Positions 35,657 to 46,419 of a stretch of 64,000 nucleotides of DNA are shown piece by piece. The notes beneath the pieces are model-generated. The model was not told the origin of the DNA. It saw only the letters and a program-made list of their open reading frames with translations, and did not search any database. The first letter of the stretch is position 1, and every line of letters starts with the position of its first letter. A program made the position numbers and the translations under genes. Source of the DNA: Primula veris (lineage: Eukaryota > Streptophyta > Magnoliopsida > Ericales > Primulaceae); contig OY821749.1 of assembly GCA_963682055.1 (NCBI GenBank), positions 25,985,631 to 26,049,630 of the forward strand. The letters run 5' to 3'.

Positions 35657-36439
35657 AATCTGATTTGAACATATATTAGAGCAAATTTTAACAAATACTC
35701 AATAACTCTAACGAGATAAATTAAAACACATTGCAACATTTAAAATAATTTACTTATTGAGTCTTACTTATCGGCTGATCTGAATGGCTTAATATTTTGT
35801 ATAACATATAACGTGCCATACAACTCTATTATTCTGATACGAATTTGATATTATGAATTTAATTTAATTCCAAAACATCATTTTATCATCAAATCAGTTT
35901 GATTATAACACTCATCCCTGTTAAACTTAGTTTTTTACCACCAAAACATTGTAACATTCCTCCAATTTATAAACTTACTGAACAATTCATTCAAACAAAT
36001 ATTGACTCATATTTGTGTTTGTTAGCATAATATTTTTGCAAGCTGATCGATCACAAAGCATATGTATGTAAAAGAGAATTATATACCTGGTGTGAAATAT
36101 AGAAACAAAGCAAGAATATGAATTTTAAACCATGTAATGGGTCTATATATATAGATAAAAATTGGAGTCGAAATTCATTTATTTTGATAAGCATTAAATG
36201 CTTGTAGTTAACTCCATAATTTCAGTCAACAACAATATTTCGTTGGCAGTCAAAAATATTACCCCATGTTTGACGGTCAACCTTATAACAAAGAGAGAGA
36301 TTACAAAAATATGATTTCAAAATGTTTTATCCATGTCACACTTGAATTAACATAGTCTTTCGCTACACGTATTATATTAATAAAAATATACATTCAAAAG
36401 TTATATTATAAAATAAATATATTCAATTATTAATTAATA
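35657..36439 (-). promoter_or_regulatory. Promoter and probable 5'-UTR intron of neprosin copy 3
   Basis: Same arrangement as upstream of copies 2 and 4: an acceptor just before the start codon, the donor motif caccag/gtatata near 36085, and a tctatatatatag box near 36140. Confidence 0.55.
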
Positions 36440-37215
36440 AAAAATAAAAAAGCTCATTCACCACTCGTGATCTATTTCGTCTCTCTGCTCCTCTCACTCT
36501 GTCCCCTCCTCCTTCCCTCTATTTCAGAACTCCCTCTCATCCTTCTGCTCTTCCTTCTCACTCTCTCCAATCTCTCTTCTTTTCTCTCTATTTCTGATCC
36601 CTCTCTCCTTCTTCATCTCTCTTTCCCATATTTCTCTCATACTTCTCCCCCTCTTTCCGATCCCTTTATTCGGTGGATATTGAGACGGAGACATCCGTCG
36701 GAGTGAGCGGTGAATGTGTACAGCGAAGTCAAAAACTCGAGATTGATGCCGACAGATATGCAATCGTCGAAAAAGAGGCCCACGACGGTGACGTGGTAGT
36801 TCGAGATTAGAAGACGAGTAAGGGTTGAATTTGTTAGCTAGCGTATAAGATGAAAAATAAGTGTATGAACTCCGTGGTCTATTGTTATAGAGTTGAAAAT
36901 TATGGATATAAATGATGTAAATAATGATACGAATTCTGTAAATTGGGGTATGAACTTTGAAAATAAGTTTGAACTCGACGAATTAAGGTATGAATTTTTG
37001 GAATAATTGTATGAAAATATATAAATTATGTATGAAATTTTAAAATAATGATATGCACTTTTGGAATAAGAGTATGAAATATACAAATTAGGCTATGAAG
37101 TTTTGGATATGTTTTTATTAATTAGAAATTTATGGGTATGTTTTTATTAATTAAAAAAAATGGGTATCTTTTTGTTAATTTAGCTTCAAAAGTAGTATGT
37201 TTTGATAATTTATCC
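36440..37215. repeat. CT-rich / TATGAA-rich dispersed element, copy 2
   Basis: Same layout as 26690-27475; inherited with the neprosin module. Confidence 0.55.
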
Positions 37216-38074
37216 ACTTTAATTTAAAGAAGAACACACCTTTTGTTGCTGGTGAGTTTTGAGGTAAGGTCTTATGAGACGAAATATAGTATCACAACCA
37301 TCTAAAATAAACATTACCTTGTCCAAATTTCACAACATATACTATATTAATCATTTCAAATATGCCTCTTTAATCACATGTTTTTCTAAATACTCGTTAT
37401 TTGCGATACCAGTCTAATATTTCGCGTCATTTGCGCTTTTGCTACCAATAACGCGAATTTAATACTTTTTCATTAAAATAGCGGTTTATCGTTGTGTTTT
37501 TTTTTTTAACAAAAACTGCTATTTCGCGAAACACATCGTGTTTTTTAAAACATTAATAACAACGGAGCCTTTTGGTGTGTGAATATGATTAGAGTACTCA
37601 AGGTCAGTTATACTATGGGAAAGGAACGAAAAACTATTTACATCTTTCATACTAGCTTTCATCTTATATTTAGAACAAATTAGAGTCTGATAACACTTCA
37701 AGATTATTATTAGCTTTTATTACTACTTATAATTTTTATTAGCTTAAAATAGCATTTTTAAATATTTTAATTTGCTTTTGATACCACATCCTCTAGATTA
37801 TTTAAGTCCACATCTAAATTATTTAAGTCCAAATTTTGTTTCACATCCGTATTCATTACTCACTATACTTTCTCTCTCTAAAAATTAGAAATTAGGTCCA
37901 CTTCACCCACAATTGCTCCGTCCGAAGACGCAACTGCCGTCACCGGAGCCGGTGACGGACTCTGTCACTCTCAAGTTGTGACACTATATATATATATATA
38001 TATATGCGAATACTAAACTCTTTAAATAAACGAATCCTAAAGTACCATGCTATATAAGTCCACCATAAGAACGA
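37216..38074. other. Spacer with perfect palindrome
   Basis: Repeated at 56313-57184. It contains the palindrome at 37937-37958 and a TA microsatellite at about 37985-38005. The stretch 37770-37970 has a CT-rich, 5'-UTR-like look, but no gene follows. Confidence 0.5.
37937..37958. repeat. Perfect inverted repeat CCGTCACCGG-AG-CCGGTGACGG
   Basis: Two 10-bp arms with a 2-bp centre, GC-rich in an AT-rich setting. An identical copy is at 57031-57052. Confidence 0.9.
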
Positions 38075-38322
38075 CTAAAACTTGGAGTGACAATTCCAAT
38101 GAGAAACAGTCATGTTAATCACATTGATGCTGATTTTGCAAGTAATATAAGAAACAACATGAATTTTAAGTAACTTGATAATGTAAGCTTTACCCGTAAG
38201 GGTAACATACCCGAGACAACCACATCATTAAAAACGCCGTTGAAGTTAGAGAATAGTATCTTGTCAACTGACACAGTCATATTCAGGTCCATTGGATAGG
38301 TTTTCTTAGCATGTATAATACC
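38075..38322 (-). pseudogene. LEA_2 copy 4, 3' half, cut by a retrotransposon
   Basis: Matches the C-terminal half of the LEA_2 genes. A 19-bp net deletion near 38197 (also in copy 6 at about 57307) shifts the frame, so the last strands are read wrongly. At 38322 the sequence breaks off into a Ty3/gypsy fragment. The missing 5' part of this gene copy is at 46263-46419. Confidence 0.9.
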
Positions 38323-39845
38323 TTTCGTCGAACACAATCGATGAAAGAGTTGAAATGAACCAACCAGTCCATTCCAAGGATCACGTCGAATCCCGACATC
38401 TCTATAACAATTAAATCAAATATAAACACGTGGTCCGCGACCACCATCTCACAAGACCGACACACTCGGTCCAACACAACTCGACCCCCAACAGGAGTCT
38501 CTACAACAATCGGGTTCTCTAGAACCCCAATTTCTAACGACAAAGACGCAACTAGACTTCTAGATATAAAAGAACGCGACGCCCCCGTATCGAAAAGAAC
38601 ATGTGCCCAAGATGAGCACACAAGAACCATACCTTGTACATTTGCCGGATCTCCTTGGTTTGGCAACTGTGGCAAGGCAAATAGACGTGCTTGAATTGGT
38701 GGGTTTCCTTGCGGCCCTCGATTTCCCCCATGATTACCTCGGTTTCCCTGGCCTTGATAGCCTCCTCGGTAGTTCCCACGGTTTCCCCCTCCTTGGTGGT
38801 TACCTCGAAACCCTCCCCCTTGGTTCCCAGGTAATTGGTGTGGTAGTGCGAATCCTGGTCCTCTTGGTGGTGGTGATGGCAACCTAGGTTGGTTAAAGGG
38901 CCGGTTGGTGTCGATTCTTCCTTGTCCCCCCGGACAAACCCTTGCCGTATGTCCAAATCGGTTGCAAGTCCTACATTGGACCCTAGGGCACTCGAATTGT
39001 CGATGGTTCGCGTCTCCACAGTGGAAACACGCTCCCCTTATCATGACGTTTGTCGGCGGTGGATTAAAACTCCTCTCTCCTCTTCCCGGTTGTGGAAAGC
39101 GCGAATTATTCGCCATATCCCAAGTCCGCTTCTTCTCTTCCCTCGGAGCATTTCCGGTTTTTGACTTCTCCGAGATTCTCTTGCTATGGAGTAGAGCTCC
39201 TTCCACAGCTTGAGCCGATTTGACCAACTCATTATAGTTGACATGACGGGCCGATGCCAATTGCAATGAGATTGTCGGGTTCAGCCCCTTCTTGAACCTC
39301 CTACATTTTTCCGCACCCCCTAGAACCGAGTCTGGGGCATACCTCGAGAGTGAGGTAAACTTTAGCTGGTATGCTTGAACAGTCATACCCCCCTGATATA
39401 GTTCGTCGAACTGCCTCCTCATTTCATCCTTATAAGAGTCTGGAAGGAACTGTCGATTAAACAATTCGATGAACTCATTCCATTCGAAGTTGCTTATGTC
39501 GTATGTATCCACAATTCTCAACCACCACTTCCGTGCTTCACCCTTTAGGTGAAACTGAGCCATATTCATCCTTTGCTCCCCATTTACTATTCCTGCAGCC
39601 GATAAATATTTCTCCATTTCATCCACCCATCCCTCAGCTATGGATGGTTCACCTAACCCATCGAAAGTCGGAGCCCCCAATCGGGTGAAGTTAAGCAATC
39701 CAGTGTTGCTTGAACTCCCAGCTTGTGCATTCTGCACCATCATTTGCACCACCTTCTGAAGGTCGGTCATCACTTGATTAGCATTGACCGTTTCCGGTTC
39801 CGGTGCAAAGGTCTCTTCTTCTTCCACATTCACTTCCTCATTCAC
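38283..39845 (-). CDS. Ty3/gypsy gag-protease polyprotein fragment fused to LEA sequence
   Basis: 520 codons of open frame. Residues about 50-210 are the retrotransposon gag domain (with GEARKWW and FNRQFLPDSYKDEM). A glycine/arginine/asparagine-rich linker is at 340-380. Two CCHC zinc knuckles are at 273-286 and 291-304. A retropepsin-like segment has its DTGAS active site at 419-423, and DVILGMDWL is near 487. The last dozen codons are not retroviral: from about residue 508 the frame reads LEA sequence out of frame and stops. The codon at 39843-39845 is GTG, not a true start; the frame stays open upstream to a TGA at 40032-40034. The only nearby ATG (40033-40035) is one base out of frame, so the natural start seems damaged. 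Gag would package element RNA in the cytoplasm. This is a broken fragment. Confidence 0.85.
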   Translation of the reverse strand: MNEEVNVEEEETFAPEPETVNANQVMTDLQKVVQMMVQNAQAGSSSNTGLLNFTRLGAPTFDGLGEPSIAEGWVDEMEKYLSAAGIVNGEQRMNMAQFHLKGEARKWWLRIVDTYDISNFEWNEFIELFNRQFLPDSYKDEMRRQFDELYQGGMTVQAYQLKFTSLSRYAPDSVLGGAEKCRRFKKGLNPTISLQLASARHVNYNELVKSAQAVEGALLHSKRISEKSKTGNAPREEKKRTWDMANNSRFPQPGRGERSFNPPPTNVMIRGACFHCGDANHRQFECPRVQCRTCNRFGHTARVCPGGQGRIDTNRPFNQPRLPSPPPRGPGFALPHQLPGNQGGGFRGNHQGGGNRGNYRGGYQGQGNRGNHGGNRGPQGNPPIQARLFALPQLPNQGDPANVQGMVLVCSSWAHVLFDTGASRSFISRSLVASLSLEIGVLENPIVVETPVGGRVVLDRVCRSCEMVVADHVFIFDLIVIEMSGFDVILGMDWLVHFNSFIDCVRRKVLYMLRKPIQWT

Positions 39846-40035
39846 ATTCTCAGCCTCGAGTTGCTCAAGTGGTGGGGCATTAGTGTTACCTTTTCCCCCG
39901 CGACCTCTAATAGTCCTTCTTCCACGAGTTGCTCCCCTCCCCCTTGGGGCTCGTCCTGCTCTTCCGTTTGCTCCACCTCGGGTAGCCGCACCGCTTGATG
40001 GTGATGCGCCCCCACGTGTAGCTGGTCTCCTTCAT

Positions 40036-41118
40036 ACATGTATATTCATACATGATAAAAGCTCGGTTTACAAATCCATCACTTTACTTTCTAAGGTTCT
40101 AAAACTGATTTTTACGGATTCTCAATTTCGACGATATAACGCTTTGAATTTTCCAAAAATAGAAAATGAAAATTCCGAAACGCCAGAAAGATAGAGCACT
40201 GAAAAACGAAGCCAACGGTTCAAACGGAACCAGAATCGGAGTTAAAACGAAGAAGTTATGAGCGTTTGAAGTATAACGAGATGAATAGCAAAATCGCCAG
40301 AACACGACCGATCGTTTTGGACAAAACGACCGATCGTTTTTGATCAAAATTCTTCCAGTGAGATCACCAAAAATTCGACCGATCGTTTTGGGAAAACGAC
40401 CGATCGTTTTTTGGTCCAGTAGGGTCTGAAAAATTTCTGAAGAATTTCGACCGATCGTTTGGGCAACGACCGATCGTTTTTCTTCTGCAGAAAATTAACG
40501 ATACAAAAGCGTAAAATTACTCAACACTTGTAAATTCCTTACAAGTCACATAACACACAACATCATTCTAATCCATAACATTTATACGAACAACGATTCG
40601 CATAAAAAGTTCATTACCACTCAAGTAAATAATTTGAAAACATGCTACATAAAACCATCCACGGCACAATTCACGCACTCTAATAGTTCGCTACTACCAG
40701 ACATGCAAACTTATACCTCATACACATCATATAGATCTACACACGCAAATAATCAACACAAAAATACGAGGGATAACCCATCACGATACGTTATCCTAAA
40801 GCACCCGAGCGTCCTCGCATACTTTAGAATTCCACATCGCTAAGCTATTTCTTCACACATACAGACGAGAGGTTCACCCACTAGTTTGGCGAGCCGGGAT
40901 CAACAACCGTTCTCATTGTCCCCAACTTGCCTCACATGTGGACTTCCCTTTCATCAAAAACTACTAAATTCTAGCTACATGTCTTAAGCTAAATGCAACC
41001 CCCCGTTTTTAGAAAAAGTTTAAGTTTTTGGAAAAAGTTTTGTAAAAATGATACGATGGATCTTGGTCCAATGGTTACCCATCTTCCCGTCGTCCCAAAG
41101 TATACAAGAACCTAGTTA
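40036..41118 (-). other. Retrotransposon 5' leader
   Basis: Untranslated region between the primer-binding site and gag. It contains six copies of CGACCGATCG at 40305, 40327, 40376, 40397, 40448 and 40467, arranged as three pairs. No gene is seen. Confidence 0.75.
40305..40480. repeat. Three paired CGACCGATCGTTT repeats
   Basis: Six copies of a 13-bp motif with a palindromic CGATCG core. Within a pair the spacing is about 19-22 bp; between pairs it is about 50 bp. Confidence 0.9.
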
Positions 41119-41130
41119 GCTCTGATACCA
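41119..41130 (-). promoter_or_regulatory. Retrotransposon primer-binding site
   Basis: On the minus strand tggtatcagagc, complementary to the 3' end of plant initiator-methionine tRNA. It lies three bases after the end of the LTR. Confidence 0.9.
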
Positions 41131-41633
41131 ACTTGTCACGCCCCAAATTCCATAAAAACGGATATCGAGGCATGAGCTTTTTAAAACAAAAGGAAAAAGA
41201 ACCTGTTGGTACGAATTTAAAAATTTTAAAAGAAAAAGACTTGCGAGCAAAAGGAACAATTAAGCAATTAAATAAAAGTGTTTGCCAAACGCGGCTACAA
41301 GACGAGATAAAATAGACGAATGTAAATTGCCCGTAGGCTACAACCTCAAAATATAATATAAATGAAAAGAAAGCAAAAGCCCGAACCCATGTGATGCCTT
41401 GCTAAAGCTCTTATCCAAACATGCCAACCTAAGTGGTACCTGAAATACAAAATTATAACGGTGAGTCCCACGCACATAACTAGACGGGACAGCACTACAA
41501 ATACCGTCACTCCATCCCTTAAATGCAAGAACCCACAAACAACAACTACGGTAATCGATGTATAATGAGAAATATAATGACATTCTACAACGGGATAAAT
41601 TAAATAAGTTAAATAACATCAACACACATCTAT

Positions 41634-42000
41634 AGCATACATGGACCTCTCACGCCACCTACCCCGGTCCGTAAGGTAGGTCATTCCCTATCCCTTCGGC
41701 CGTCATATGTCCCCGGAATTAGGGAGAGACATAGACCATTACAACATAAAAGTAGATTTATAGTGCGCACTTGGACCTCTCACGCCACTCGCCCCAGTCC
41801 GTAAGACGAGTCATTCCCTATCCCTTCGGCCGTCATATGTCCCCGGAATTAGGGAGAGACATAGACCATTGCTAACATAAAAGTAAATAGTGCACACTGG
41901 AACCTCTCACGCCACTCGCCCCGGTCCGTAAGACGAGTCATTCCCTATCCCCTCGGCCGTCTTCTATCCTCGGAATTAGGGAGAGACAGAGACCATTGCC
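41634..42000. repeat. Tandem repeat of about 120 bp in the LTR
   Basis: Three units with cctctcacgccac, cggtccgtaag, ttccctatccc, cggccgtc and ggaattagggagagaca. They are GC-richer than the surroundings. Confidence 0.9.
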
Positions 42001-42013
42001 ACTACAGCTAAAA

Positions 42014-42220
42014 CACAAGGCCTCGGCCAATAATATAAATCCACACAAATATTACATTCTCATACGGCCTCGGCCAATAATATAAATCCACGCAAATATC
42101 ACATTCTCATACGGCCTCGACCCATAATATAAAATCATCCAATTAACACAATCTCATACGTATAAATATTAAGGCCTCGGCCAATAATATTATACTAATC
42201 AAGTAACACCATCTCATACG
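42014..42220. repeat. Tandem repeat of about 50-60 bp in the LTR
   Basis: Four units built on ggcctcggccaataatata and an acattctcatac block. Confidence 0.85.
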
Positions 42221-43759
42221 TCACGTAACGTAATACAACATAACACATAACCACATGTACTAAATTCGCAACTAGCCAAACAACTCCAATAACGTAAAAT
42301 TCCATTCGGCCATTTTAACAAACACCTTGTATGCACAACCTAAAACTCATCTCTATTCAACATTATTTTACCCAATTCTATCAACAACCATAATAACATA
42401 TATTTAACGCATAAAACACGCAACCCATCAATCCGAAATTAATATATGTAAGGTCTCAACCTCTACTATTCAAATAAATAGAATTAAAAGTGTAACAACT
42501 AACCCCAATTAACAATATAAGAACATAATTAATATAAAAGGCAAAAACCCCCAATTTATAATAAACGTAAAACCTAATCCTAAAATACACCCTCGTCTAG
42601 TCGCAATGGATAACCCTCGTTACCTTAGCGTGTAGAAGAGATGCTCCCGGTAAAAACCCGCTAACGTGGTTTCTCTTCTTCTTCTTCTCTTTCTTCTCTT
42701 TTCTCTCTTTTCTCTCTTCTTACTCTTTCTCTCTCTTGCTTACTAGTTTACTGAATCTTATCTGTAGAAAGTGGCTGAAAAGAGTTTATAAAAGCTGTTT
42801 TGATAAAGTTTGAGGTAACGAACTATTTGGTCCCCAAAGTTCTAAAAGTTAACTCTAAATCCAAAAATAAAGTTTTACTACTCAAAATTACAAATCTTTA
42901 AAAACAAATCTATTGGGTCCTTTTTATTAGTAAAATTAGTAACAGGTTTTTAAAATAAAGTTTTTCGGAAGAGTTTCGGTTTTTGGTTAAAAATTAGTCG
43001 AGTGACCGGTTTTTGGTAAAATTTTGTATAAAACGTTTTTGGATAAATTAAATCATAATTAAAACCATTTATAAAAATACGGGATGTTACAGATATACAA
43101 CCTTGAACACCTCCAATGGGAGTGATCGAGGTATTTGTTAGAGCTCTCGTCTACGTCCCTTAAGTTGGCGGACCGATAACTTCAAAAATTAACTCGTTCT
43201 CGTCCTTGGTGCAAGTTCTTCTTTCGTTTTTCTTTTATTGAACTAGATCTACCTTGAAAAAAGTATAAATCATGAAACAAATAAAAAAAAATGTTGAAAA
43301 CTTATTAAATTGAAATCCTAATGTAACTTAATTCAATTAAGAACTGAAATAGAAGAATAGACTATTCCTTAATAGTGTACTCACATTCATATTTAACGTA
43401 CCAAAAAGTTCAATCTGGAGAAACTGAAGAAAATACGTATTTTTCCCAGAAAGAGTTGTTATTTGTTACATCTGGTCGCAAGTCGATTTTTGAGAAAAAT
43501 AACATGTTACAATATTTTCAGCTGACACGATCAGACGGTTTAGTCTTTTTACTTTTCTTAAACTGACAAAGAAATATGAATCGAATCAATATACAAAAAC
43601 TGACCGATATTTTACTTAAAGAAAAAGTAGTGAATATAACCTAACTACTATAGCTAGTTCTATTTCTAAGAATCCCTTCAACTAATTGAAGGCTAGAAAA
43701 CACAGGTCCACACGTAACAGAAGTTAAATGTAACCAGACAATGAAGACTTAATTAGTAC

Positions 43760-43827
43760 CTCGAAGATCAAGTTCTACTACAAAAGCTTTCTCCCGCAAT
43801 TCGCTGAACACATGCTTAGCACGCATA
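43760..43827 (-). pseudogene. Glutaredoxin-like exon inside the CACTA element, copy 1
   Basis: Same exon as at 58981-59054, but a deletion of about 12 bp removes the splice acceptor and the first codons (it begins at MRAKHVF). No neighbouring glutaredoxin exon is found. Confidence 0.6.
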
Positions 43828-44689
43828 AGGAAGGAAATGTAAAATAACTAGATAAGTTAAGGCTTGTTGAAAAAAAAAAGCTCTCTGATATCAAGGGACA
43901 TTTGTAAAATACAAAATGGAAATGATCAATAAAATTAACCTTGCCAAAGCAAGGACGGGGAGACAGTGGAAAGCAAAACACAAGGAAATGTCAGTACTAC
44001 GTAAATGTATGCCTATATCCAGTTTGATAACCTTACTAAGAACATTAGGACTCAATAAATTTATATAAGGTTCATGTGACACATTGATATCCAACTATGT
44101 AATTAACACTTAAGGCAACACTTAATAATTAATTGTTGGAGTCAAACATTTTACAACTGAAGACGAAAAGTAGAACTCTGTATTGTGTGGAATGCAGCAA
44201 CAATATACAAAATTCCTATATTTTACATAGATAAGTCATTCTCAATTCTTAACTTTTTTTAAGTAACAGTGCAACTCGACACACAAGTCACAATTGCATA
44301 ATATTCTGTGTTGAATGATTTTGAGTATAACCCAAATTTCTTCTATAACAATCAAAACACCATATTAAGGTATTTAAGGTATTGAGGCAATACAAACAAA
44401 ATTTAAGGGAAATCTAACCTAAATTAAAAATTACAAGGGAAAGAGAAAACATAATAGGAATTGTAATCTAAACTACAAAGGCAACTTCACTGCTAGCAGC
44501 TATCAAACAAAAAGGCTTCATTTCTCACACCATAATCAGTCAACGAGTCCCTAAATTATCAACTGTCCATACTTTTTACTAACACTCCAATGCAATTTAC
44601 ACGAACAAAAAACATGTACATTTTTTTCTTCAACAACTTCTTTTTTATGTGAATCTAACGGCCGACTTAGTTAATAGAAGTAATGGGCT

Positions 44690-45430
44690 CATCACATATT
44701 TGTCATAAGAAAAAAAATATGTTTCCATCTTCCATTGATAAATATTAAAATAATTATAACAATATCTAAATATGTCATAGATATTGCTAGCAATATCTAA
44801 TACAATAAACCTAGAGCAGCACAACACATTCAAGCCTAAGTGTCTGAAGTTTAAATTACCTAATTCGATTATGTTTATGTTTTAAAATAATCACCAACCA
44901 ATGTTAAATCTATCTATCTATATATATATTGCTAACCATATACATACATCGATCCTAGAGCAGAACACCACAACACAATCAACTCTTAAGTGTCTAAAAC
45001 CTAAATTGAGCAAATCAGATTATGTTTCCATTTCCATTCATAAAAATCAAAAGTATCACAAATCAATGGGCATATGTATTGCTAAAAATATGCGGCATAG
45101 ATCAGAACAACACAATCAAGTCTGAGTATCTAAAGGCTAAATCCAACAAATCAGATTTTCAATGGATAAAAAATAAAAAATAAAAGTATTACAACTCAAT
45201 ATTACATATATATTGTTACTAATATGAACACATACACGTAGAGCATCACAACATAGTCAACTTCAAGTGTTTAAAGCCTAAACCGAGCTAATCCGATTTT
45301 GTTTCTATTTCGACATTGATAGAAATTAAGAGCACCACAAGCCACTGTTACATATATTTTGCTAACAAATACGCATTATAAACTTAGAGCAGCTCAACTT
45401 AATCAAGTCTACGCCTCTAAAGCCGAAGAG
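44690..45430. repeat. Degenerate array of about 140-bp units in the CACTA element
   Basis: About five diverged units sharing cctagagcag(c/a)acaacac, aatcaa(c/g)t...aagtgtctaaa, aatcagatt(a)tgtttcc and attgctaa-atat blocks. Repeated at 59930-60670. Confidence 0.75.
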
Positions 45431-45559
45431 GAGGGAAATGAATAATATTTAAGTTGATAGTTTTATTGTACTTCCATATTGGAGTAGTATGGTCTACAAA
45501 GACAATAGCCAATTTTTTTGCACAAATTAAGCCAAAACCTTAACTGAGGAATATTAGTG

Positions 45560-45655
45560 TGGTCGTTTCAGTTCTTATTTGGTTTGGTTTCCGTTCGGTT
45601 TCAATGATTTTAATTGTAAAACCAAACCGAAGCGAAATGTTTCGCATTGGTTCAT
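45560..45655. repeat. Foldback ggtttggtt/aaccaaacc sequence
   Basis: Short inverted arms (ggtttggtttccg and accaaaccgaagc) around an AT-rich centre, a common plant low-complexity type. A copy is at about 60800-60890. Confidence 0.5.
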
Positions 45656-46262
45656 AATTTCCAAATATTATAGAAAAAAATACAAAGCAGTTAATTTATT
45701 CAATAGTCAATAGTGTAAAATTACGATAATCTAACTTTACCAACAAATAAGCTAATATTAACTCAAAATAAACACAATTTCACATATTAATGCAGTAATT
45801 CAACTAAATTATATTTATCAATAGGATAAATCTGTCATATTAATGTTCTGATTGAGTGTGAAATACCATACCTTATATTGATCGAGCTAGAGTTAATTGC
45901 AGACATTGAATCACTAATTAAGAAGTAATGAATTGTATAATGAATAAAGGAAAGAATCCAGTAATTTGTATTAGGGAAGGGAATGAATGTGTTAACCACG
46001 ATCTGATCAGTTTCTAAGGGGTTTGGATTTGAGTAAATCACACTATCCGTTTATTTAGGAAGGAAAGTACTATAATTAAGGAGTGTTAAATATAATTATT
46101 TAATGATTTAAAGTTATCTAAATAGTTCCTTTAAATTTGCCGTAGAAATCCTGTCGCAATTTACGTTTTCCTGTCATAAATTTCTCACAACCCGTCACAA
46201 GCTACTGTCACTCACAAAGCCGTCAGAAATTGCTGTAGCTAATCTTTGATTGTTTTGTAGTG

Positions 46263-46419
46263 TTAGGGTCATCGAGTTGATGGTTGTGACCGGACTCTTC
46301 GGTTTGAAGACGGTAAAAGCCAATATTATTACGACCAGTAGTATGACTGCTAATATTACAACCGTGCATATGATGTTACATCTCCGTTTGTGAGGAGTTG
46401 AGAGAGGGGTAGAGCCCAT
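46263..46419 (-). pseudogene. LEA_2 copy 4, 5' fragment
   Basis: Encodes the first 53 residues of the LEA_2 protein, including the whole membrane segment, then runs through the target-site tta into the CACTA end. The fusion frame adds 21 unrelated residues before a stop at 46195. The remainder of this gene copy is at 38075-38322. Confidence 0.9.

Larger units (their letters stand above)
38323..43091 (-). mobile_element. Truncated Ty3/gypsy LTR retrotransposon (one LTR, leader, gag-protease)
   Basis: Read on the minus strand, from right to left: an LTR (43091 to 41134), a primer-binding site, a leader of about 1.1 kb, gag and the start of protease. Reverse transcriptase, RNase H, integrase and the second LTR are missing. 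Comparison with 57432-58312 shows that the fragment replaces about 880 bp of LEA and CACTA sequence, so a deletion after insertion removed one side. It cannot move by itself. Confidence 0.9.
41134..43091 (-). repeat. Long terminal repeat of the Ty3/gypsy element (1958 bp)
   Basis: The ends are tgtcacgcc...ggatgttaca on the plus strand, short inverted TGT/ACA ends. On the minus strand a TATA-like cttttataaactc is at about 42784-42797. GA/CT-rich runs are at 42660-42745. Two internal arrays are listed separately. The right flank (gatat, 43092) has no partner on the left because that side was deleted. Confidence 0.85.
43092..46262. mobile_element. CACTA transposon, left-truncated copy
   Basis: Same element as 57612-61551, but the first 700 bp were lost with the retrotransposon-linked deletion. 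The right end is ...ttgattgttttgtagtg, followed by tta and LEA sequence. Position 43092 corresponds to 58312. Confidence 0.88.

Noticed and set aside
38603..39213. Several plus-strand frames over the gag region
   Set aside because: They are shadows of the minus-strand gag-protease frame, whose domains are clear.
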